Of a DNA stretch of 64,000 nt, positions 59,267 through 64,000 are shown piece after piece. The stretch lies in the NCBI RefSeq assembly GCF_014281125.1, contig NZ_JACOEA010000001.1:434001-498000 (forward strand), read 5' to 3'. This DNA is from Lawsonibacter celer (GTDB lineage: Bacteria; Bacillota; Clostridia; Oscillospirales; Oscillospiraceae). Made by a program: the position numbers and the translations under genes. The notes beneath the pieces were generated by a model that was given only the letters and a program-made list of their open reading frames with translations, made no database searches and was not told where the DNA came from. Each line of letters opens with the position of its first letter. The first letter of the stretch is position 1.

Positions 59267-59977
59267 ATGAATGAGTGTGTTCTGGTGGTTGACGACGACC
59301 GCGAAATTGTCAAGGCCATTTCCATTTTATTGGAAAAAGAGGGGTACCGGGTGCTGAAGGCCTACAATGGCATGGAAGCTCTGGATCTGGCGCTTGATCC
59401 GTCTCTGCGGCTGATTCTCATGGATGTGATGATGCCGCAGCTGGACGGACTGTCTGCGGTCCTGAAGATTCGGGAGCAGCGCAATCTTCCGATCATCGTT
59501 CTCTCTGCCAAGAGTGAGGATTCAGACAAAATACTGGGATTATCCATGGGTGCGGACGACTATGTGGCAAAGCCTTTTCATCCTCAGGAGCTGGTTGCGC
59601 GGGTGCGCAGCCAGCTGCGCCGCTATACCTCTCTCGGGGATGTCAACGCAGCCGGACGCGCCAAAGCGGTTGTGACCGGGCGGCTGCGCTATGACCCGGA
59701 GACCCGGGAGCTGCTGGCCGACGGGGAGCCGGTACGGCTCACCGCCACAGAGCTGAAGATTGTGGACCTGCTCATGCGCAACTTGGGGCGGATTTTCCCC
59801 GCTGAAGAGATCTACCGCCGGGTTTGGAACGAAGAGGCGTTTGCCGCAGAAAACACGGTTATGGTACATATCAGACGTATCCGTGAGAAAATCGAGCTCA
59901 ACACAAAAGAGCCGGAGTACTTAAAGGTGGTGTGGGGAATTGGATACAAAATGGAAAAAATCGAGGCCCGCTGTTAG
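59267..59977 (+). CDS. OmpR/PhoB-type response regulator
   Basis: A 236-aa regulator. The receiver domain has VVDDDREI (acidic pocket), the phospho-acceptor Asp53 in LILMDVMMPQLDG and the switch Lys in DDYVAKPFHPQELVARV. The C-terminal winged helix has ELLADGEPVRLTATELKIVD, PAEEIYRRVWNEEAF and MVHIRRIREKIE. Start 59267 follows GAGGAGGGG; an upstream extension is not family-like. It overlaps the histidine kinase gene by 38 bp. Confidence 0.95.
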   Translation: MNECVLVVDDDREIVKAISILLEKEGYRVLKAYNGMEALDLALDPSLRLILMDVMMPQLDGLSAVLKIREQRNLPIIVLSAKSEDSDKILGLSMGADDYVAKPFHPQELVARVRSQLRRYTSLGDVNAAGRAKAVVTGRLRYDPETRELLADGEPVRLTATELKIVDLLMRNLGRIFPAEEIYRRVWNEEAFAAENTVMVHIRRIREKIELNTKEPEYLKVVWGIGYKMEKIEARC

Positions 59978-62054
59978 CTTTTTTTGCTTTGTACTGGGAG
60001 TAAGCCTCCTGGTGCTCAGCGGCCTTCTGGCTGGGTACGGCGCGGCGCATGACTACTGGGGCAGCGCGCTGGACGCGCTGAAGCGCGACTATCAGGATAC
60101 AGCTGCTTTTCAGACGCAAATAACCGATCAGCTGCAGAGCCTGCGGCAAACCGCTCAGCGTGGCGACTGGGATGAAACGCATTTTTTTGATGGAAAAAAC
60201 CTGCTCTACCAGGTCTGTCGGGACGGCAAGGTGCTTTTTTCCAATACACACGAGCTCTCCCCGTCCGGCGCTCTGCCCGAGGGCTTTAATTTCCGCCTCT
60301 ACTTTGACGGTGAAAAGGTGACCGTTGAAAAAGACGGCGAGGCCCTGGACATATACGGCGACGGCTACTACCGTCCGGAGGAAAACGACTGGTTCGTCCC
60401 TGGATACCACAACCTTACGGCTGAGGACACCCTCTATGGCTACGGCAATCACGCATCGACACAGGCGGCGGCGACCCCTACCCCCTCTACAGACCGCTCT
60501 GCAGCGGGCAGGGTTACCGTGTGTATCGCGGCCGCCCGGGAGCCCGTCTACTGGGATGCGGGCTACGATCCTCTGTACCAGCTGGTGGAAGGTCTGTACA
60601 GGGCACGTACCGCTCTCTCGCTGCTGGCCATCTTTCCCATCGCCGGGCTGATCTGCCTTGCCGTCTATGTGGTCCGCCGCCGGGACAAGGCCCTTGCTGA
60701 CCAGGCGATCGCCTCGGTCACCGGTCGCATTTGGCTGGAAATCAAGCTTCTGCTGCTCATTCCTCTGGGGTTATCCATATTCGGAGCCTTTTTCCTGTGC
60801 TTCAGCTTTGTTTTCTTTGGGCTGGAGCGCCCGCTCTCCACCTATCTTCTGCTGCCCCCTGCCGCGCTGTGGGGGAGCTATCTGGTCGTCAACGACCTGC
60901 GCTACAACGGCAGGCGGTGTTTTACCCATAATTTCTGCTCTGCCTGTGTGCAGCTGTTCCGCACCGGAGAGCTGCGCTACCCTGTCCAGCGCCGGCTGGC
61001 CCGAAGGGCTGTCTGGCAGTTTGTTTCCGCCCTCCCCTTCATCATTGCCGCCGCCCTGTTTGCGGCGCTTACCCTGTTCGGCGGATACTTCTACTACTAC
61101 AGTGGTCTCACAGTGCTTCTGTTCCTCTGCTGTCTGGGGGGAGTGGCCCTGATTGCCGTCCAGGTTCTGCTCCTGCGCCGGAGCAAGCAGTCTGCCGCCG
61201 ACCTGGGCGTTCTTCTGGATCGGATTGACGCAGTCCATGCCGGAGCGCTGGATCAGGCCTCCTCCCTGCCCGAAGACTCTGACCTGCGTCAGGCGGCGGA
61301 GGCCCTGGGAGACATCGAGTCGGGCATACGCTCGGCGCTGGAGGAGCAGACACGAAGCGAGCGAATGAAAGTAGAATTGATCGCCAATGTCTCCCACGAT
61401 TTGAAGACCCCTCTTACCTCTATCATCAGCTATGCAGAGCTGCTCAGTCAGGAGTCTGGTCTGCCCCGGCATGTTCAGGACTATATCAGGATTTTGAATG
61501 AGAAAGCCGAGCGCCTGAAAATCATGGTGCAGGAGGTGTTTGAGGTGAGCAAGGCCGCCTCCGGCAATCTGCCGGTTCACCTGGAGACCCTGGACCTGGC
61601 CAAACTGCTGCGGCAGACGATGGCGGACATGGCGGAGGCCATTGAGGCCAGCCGCCTTACCTTTCGCCCCCAGCTGCCGGACCAGCCGGTGCTGATTCAA
61701 GCGGACGGCGACCGGCTCTACCGTGTGTTCCAGAACCTGATACAAAACGCCCTGCAATACTCCCTGGATGGATCACGGGTCTACCTCTCTCTGTCGGTTC
61801 AGGAGAACTCAGCCGTGGTTCGGGTGCAGAACACATCAAAAGATGAGCTGCCCGATGGGATTGATTTTACCGCCCGTTTTGTCCGGGGCGATGAGAGCCG
61901 CACGGACGGCGGCAGCGGTCTGGGTCTGTCCATTGCCCGCACCTTTACCGAAGCCTGCGGCGGCGCCTTCCGCGTCGAGGTAGTGGCTGACCTCTTTGCC
62001 GCCGTGGTCACTTTCCCCCTCTCCAAAGTGTCGGCCCAGGAAAAGCAGTCCTAA
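59940..62054 (+). CDS. membrane sensor histidine kinase
   Basis: A 704-aa kinase. An N-terminal helix (VSFFCFVLGVSLLVLSGLLA) and an extracellular region (about 35-215) are followed by a block of about five helices (about 220-415), a DHp domain with the phospho-accepting His near 486 (LIANVSHDLKTPLTSIISY), and a GHKL ATPase domain with the N-box NLIQNALQYS and G-box GGSGLGLSIART. The start is TTG at 59940, inside the 3' end of the regulator gene; no ATG or GTG is nearer. The multi-helix middle is unusual for a simple sensor and may itself detect membrane stress. Confidence 0.92.
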   Translation: MDTKWKKSRPAVSFFCFVLGVSLLVLSGLLAGYGAAHDYWGSALDALKRDYQDTAAFQTQITDQLQSLRQTAQRGDWDETHFFDGKNLLYQVCRDGKVLFSNTHELSPSGALPEGFNFRLYFDGEKVTVEKDGEALDIYGDGYYRPEENDWFVPGYHNLTAEDTLYGYGNHASTQAAATPTPSTDRSAAGRVTVCIAAAREPVYWDAGYDPLYQLVEGLYRARTALSLLAIFPIAGLICLAVYVVRRRDKALADQAIASVTGRIWLEIKLLLLIPLGLSIFGAFFLCFSFVFFGLERPLSTYLLLPPAALWGSYLVVNDLRYNGRRCFTHNFCSACVQLFRTGELRYPVQRRLARRAVWQFVSALPFIIAAALFAALTLFGGYFYYYSGLTVLLFLCCLGGVALIAVQVLLLRRSKQSAADLGVLLDRIDAVHAGALDQASSLPEDSDLRQAAEALGDIESGIRSALEEQTRSERMKVELIANVSHDLKTPLTSIISYAELLSQESGLPRHVQDYIRILNEKAERLKIMVQEVFEVSKAASGNLPVHLETLDLAKLLRQTMADMAEAIEASRLTFRPQLPDQPVLIQADGDRLYRVFQNLIQNALQYSLDGSRVYLSLSVQENSAVVRVQNTSKDELPDGIDFTARFVRGDESRTDGGSGLGLSIARTFTEACGGAFRVEVVADLFAAVVTFPLSKVSAQEKQS

Positions 62055-62068
62055 TCGCAGCAACGGAA

Positions 62069-62099
62069 AGTGCGGCGGAGCAATTTGCTCCGCCGCACT
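62069..62099. repeat. perfect 15-bp inverted repeat after the kinase gene
   Basis: AGTGCGGCGGAGCAA and TTGCTCCGCCGCACT around a single T. It has no T-run on either side, so it is not a typical intrinsic terminator; it may slow transcription or protect a 3' end. Confidence 0.6.
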
Positions 62100-62134
62100 C
62101 TGTAATCTGGCCGTAGAACCGCCGGGGACCTGAT

Positions 62135-62302
62135 TCAGCAGCCGCAGCCGTTATTGCAGCCGCAGCCATTGTTGCAGCCACAGCCACAACCGCAGCCGGA
62201 ACCACCCCAGCTCCCGCCGCAGCAGCAGCAAATGATGATAATAATCAGAATGATCCACAGGCAGCCGCCGCCGCCAAAGCCACAACCGTTGTTACAACCC
62301 AT
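62135..62302 (-). CDS. 55-aa Gly/Cys-rich small protein with one membrane helix
   Basis: Starts at 62302 with AGGAGG upstream. The head MGCNNGCGFGGGGC leads into a hydrophobic helix LWIILIIIII, then CCCC, and the tail is a repeat of GC pairs separated by NN (GCGCGCGCNN, GCGCNN, GCGC). Fifteen of 55 residues are cysteine. The shape (glycine-rich head, single short helix) recalls small YjcZ-type sporulation proteins, but the cysteine tail is different. It could be a metal- or disulfide-linked spore or envelope protein; the function is unknown. Confidence 0.65.
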   Translation of the reverse strand: MGCNNGCGFGGGGCLWIILIIIIICCCCGGSWGGSGCGCGCGCNNGCGCNNGCGC

Positions 62303-62430
62303 ATGAAGTACCTCCTGGTTTGAAGTGGAAACCATCTGCAGGTCGGCGGCGTCGCCGCCCTCCTGTCCGGTCTCGTTTTATCCTATGCCGGCCGGTTGGT
62401 TTGGTGCAGAATCACGCGCACTCCCAAAAT

Positions 62431-62465
62431 AAAAATCCGGCGCTCTTAAGAGCGCCGGATTTTTG
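62431..62465. terminator. bidirectional terminator after the SLH-like gene
   Basis: AAAAATCCGGCGCTCTT is followed by its exact inverse (AAGAGCGCCGGATTTTT), a full palindrome with T5 on both strands. Confidence 0.92.
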
Positions 62466-62471
62466 TATCAC

Positions 62472-63620
62472 TTAGCTCATACGGGCCACAGATACACCCG
62501 GCATAACGCTGTTCACCTTTGTCGCATCCAAAGCCCCGGAAGCCGTTAATCCAGAGAGCATGGTGCCACCCGCCTTACGCGGAGCGGAAAGGGCAAAATA
62601 AGAGGCATAAACCACCTGGGCCCGCAGGAAGGGCGACTGAGAGAACTGTTTTTGCTCCGCCGTGTTGAGCACCCCCAACTCTACACTGCGGCTGACCGCA
62701 TTGGACCATGAAAAGTCCGGGCTTGCGCCGCTGTCGCTGTAGCCGAGCGCCCGCAGAAGAAAGGTCATATATTCTCCCGCGGACATCACTGTGCTGGTTC
62801 CAAAATACATCTGCCCGGAGGCACTTGTCCCAACTCCCTTGGTATACCCTTTGGCATAGGCATAGGCGGTATAGCGCTCACACCAGGCGGGTGTGTCCAC
62901 AAACGGATTTTCTCCTGTGTAGGCCAACGCGGCCGGCTCTTCTCCAATCAGGCGCAGAAACATAACCAGGCCTTCGATCCGTGTGGGCACTGCCTCCAAA
63001 TTATACCCAGAGCCGTATCCGATATCGCTGCCCCGGAACAGACCCATGTCCATGAGCGCCTCGGCCAGAGCGTTGTAATCAGTCGTGCTGCTGGGGGAGA
63101 GCGTAAACGCCCCCTCGGTGCTGATGACCGCCGTGTCTGACGTTACTGTAATGGCAGCCGTGGTATTCTCTGCCACCAGATAGCGATGACGGGCTGACAG
63201 AGCCGTGCCCTGGTCTAAAGTTTGCCCTAATGTCACATCAATGACCGCCCCTGAGGAGGTATAGCCGGCGGATGCGCTTCCTGCCAGCAGCATAACGCCG
63301 GAGCCGGTGCTCAGAGAGATCACATCGCCCCGCTTGTAACGCTGATCTGTCAGCGCCGAGCTGCCGTTTCCTCCCTTCCTCCCTGCCTGGGTGAGATAAG
63401 CGTTATGCTTTGCCTTTAAGTCAGACAGAGCCGTCTGATAAATTCCATCTAATCCGCTGTCAATTTTGTCCTGCGCCTGCTTGATCACTTCCGGGGTATA
63501 GGTTTGCTCCAGATAGTCCAGCGAGATCAGCGGGTCAGAGGCCGACCCGCCAGCTGCGTACACGCCTGCCGATCCAGCGGCGAGCACGGCCGCCAGCAAT
63601 AAAACGACTGCCCTTCTCAT
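62472..63620 (-). CDS. secreted SLH-like protein
   Basis: A 382-aa protein with a signal peptide (MRRAVVLLLAAVLAAGSAGV, cleavage near VYAAGG). The middle part is beta-rich (residues about 85-165). From about 185 there are SLH-related repeats: LAEALMDMGLFRGSDIGYG, LEAVPTRIEGLVMFLRLIGE, NPFVDTPAWCERYTAYAYAK and MSAGEYMTFLLRALGYSDSG. They differ from canonical SLH domains but match the divergent type common in Oscillospiraceae. It overlaps rex by 4 bp, an odd pairing of a redox repressor with a surface protein; it may be expressed from the rex promoter. Confidence 0.82.
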   Translation of the reverse strand: MRRAVVLLLAAVLAAGSAGVYAAGGSASDPLISLDYLEQTYTPEVIKQAQDKIDSGLDGIYQTALSDLKAKHNAYLTQAGRKGGNGSSALTDQRYKRGDVISLSTGSGVMLLAGSASAGYTSSGAVIDVTLGQTLDQGTALSARHRYLVAENTTAAITVTSDTAVISTEGAFTLSPSSTTDYNALAEALMDMGLFRGSDIGYGSGYNLEAVPTRIEGLVMFLRLIGEEPAALAYTGENPFVDTPAWCERYTAYAYAKGYTKGVGTSASGQMYFGTSTVMSAGEYMTFLLRALGYSDSGASPDFSWSNAVSRSVELGVLNTAEQKQFSQSPFLRAQVVYASYFALSAPRKAGGTMLSGLTASGALDATKVNSVMPGVSVARMS

Positions 63621-64000
63621 GTCTCCTCCGAAATCATATAGCTCAGTGCCAGCAGGCTGTCGGCAAAATGTACGTCCTCAATAATAACCTCAGGGCTGCT
63701 GACATTCAACTCAATGTTCGTAAAATTCCAGATTCCTTTCACCCCGCCGGTAATCAGGCGCGCAGCAATCTGATTGGCCACCCCGCGCGGCACGGTCAGC
63801 ACACCGATGCTGGTCCGGTGGTCCCGCAGGTAGCTGTCCAGCTGGTCTACGTGGTAAACCGGCACGCCGGAAAGGCTGCAGCCGACCAACTCAGGCGCTA
63901 TATCAAACGCCGCGGAGAGCCTTACGCCGTTCCGATCAAAATGGAAGTTTTCCATCAGCGCCCGCCCCAGATTTCCGGCGCCCAGTATCACTGCGGTATG
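63617..64000 (-). CDS. rex: redox-sensing transcriptional repressor Rex, partial (5' end outside window)
   Basis: The last 127 codons are visible, beginning inside the Rossmann domain: VILGAGNLGRALMENF is the NADH-binding loop, followed by AAFDIAPELVG, GVLTVPRGVANQIAARL and GVKGIWNFTNIELN, then the swapped C-terminal helix DVHFADSLLALSYM. The N-terminal winged helix lies past base 64000. Rex senses the NADH/NAD+ ratio and represses fermentation genes in Gram-positive bacteria. Confidence 0.95.
   Translation of the reverse strand, partial: HTAVILGAGNLGRALMENFHFDRNGVRLSAAFDIAPELVGCSLSGVPVYHVDQLDSYLRDHRTSIGVLTVPRGVANQIAARLITGGVKGIWNFTNIELNVSSPEVIIEDVHFADSLLALSYMISEET

Overview
The window is a 64-kb stretch of a GC-rich chromosome from an endospore-forming, anaerobic-type Firmicute, most likely class Clostridia and an Oscillospiraceae-like lineage. 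The evidence is sporulation genes (spoIVA, sipL, spoVM, gerW), an IspH protein fused to ribosomal-protein-S1 domains, SLH-type surface proteins, Rex, CarD, CdaA/CdaR and a block of genes in the same order as the Bacillus yloC-to-spoVM region. Genus cannot be decided from the sequence alone.

Layout. 1-7.3 kb (all minus strand): metabolism, with pfkA (cut by the window edge), purB, a class I aminotransferase, coaX and the leuCDB leucine genes. A divergent Crp/Fnr-type regulator (7.4-8.0 kb) shares a palindrome with the leuC promoter. 8.1-11.6 kb: a spore-coat foundation cluster (spoIVA, sipL, a 23-codon spoVM with a TTG start, and a 55-aa membrane protein). 11.6-26.3 kb: a conserved housekeeping block (thiN, rsgA, prkC, prpC, rlmN, rsmB, a yugP-type peptidase, a PIG-V-like glycosyltransferase, fmt, def, priA, rpoZ, gmk, remA, yicC). 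26.4-31.0 kb: a membrane protein, a J-domain protein, a DUF5685 protein, an RseC-like protein and the c-di-AMP pair cdaR/cdaA. 31.2-46.1 kb: a cysteine-desulfurase-like protein with a DUF3343 partner, ispF, ispD, carD, ispH-S1, plsC, cmk, an HI0933-type flavoprotein, an RpiR regulator, a pseudouridine synthase, dacF, gerW, a DUF2953 protein, scpB, scpA, a site-2-type protease and a tyrosine phosphatase.

46.2-53.4 kb is the accessory region. It starts with tRNA-Pro(CGG), followed by an IS3-type transposase remnant lying between two copies of the tRNA 3' end plus terminator. Next is a complete tyrosine recombinase whose stop codon lies 2 bp before a 22-bp inverted repeat. The matching repeat lies about 300 bp downstream. 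Between them are a near-consensus promoter and a long one-way terminator. Downstream is a 1230-aa secreted VWA/SLH surface protein and then a five-repeat zinc-ribbon protein. This reads as a phase-variable (invertible promoter) surface-protein switch, shown in the ON orientation, and is the most striking item in the window.

53.4-64 kb: a MacAB-like ABC efflux/export set with a divergent TetR regulator, a small helical protein, an OmpR-type two-component system, a 55-aa protein with 15 cysteines, a second SLH-like secreted protein and the C-terminal part of rex.
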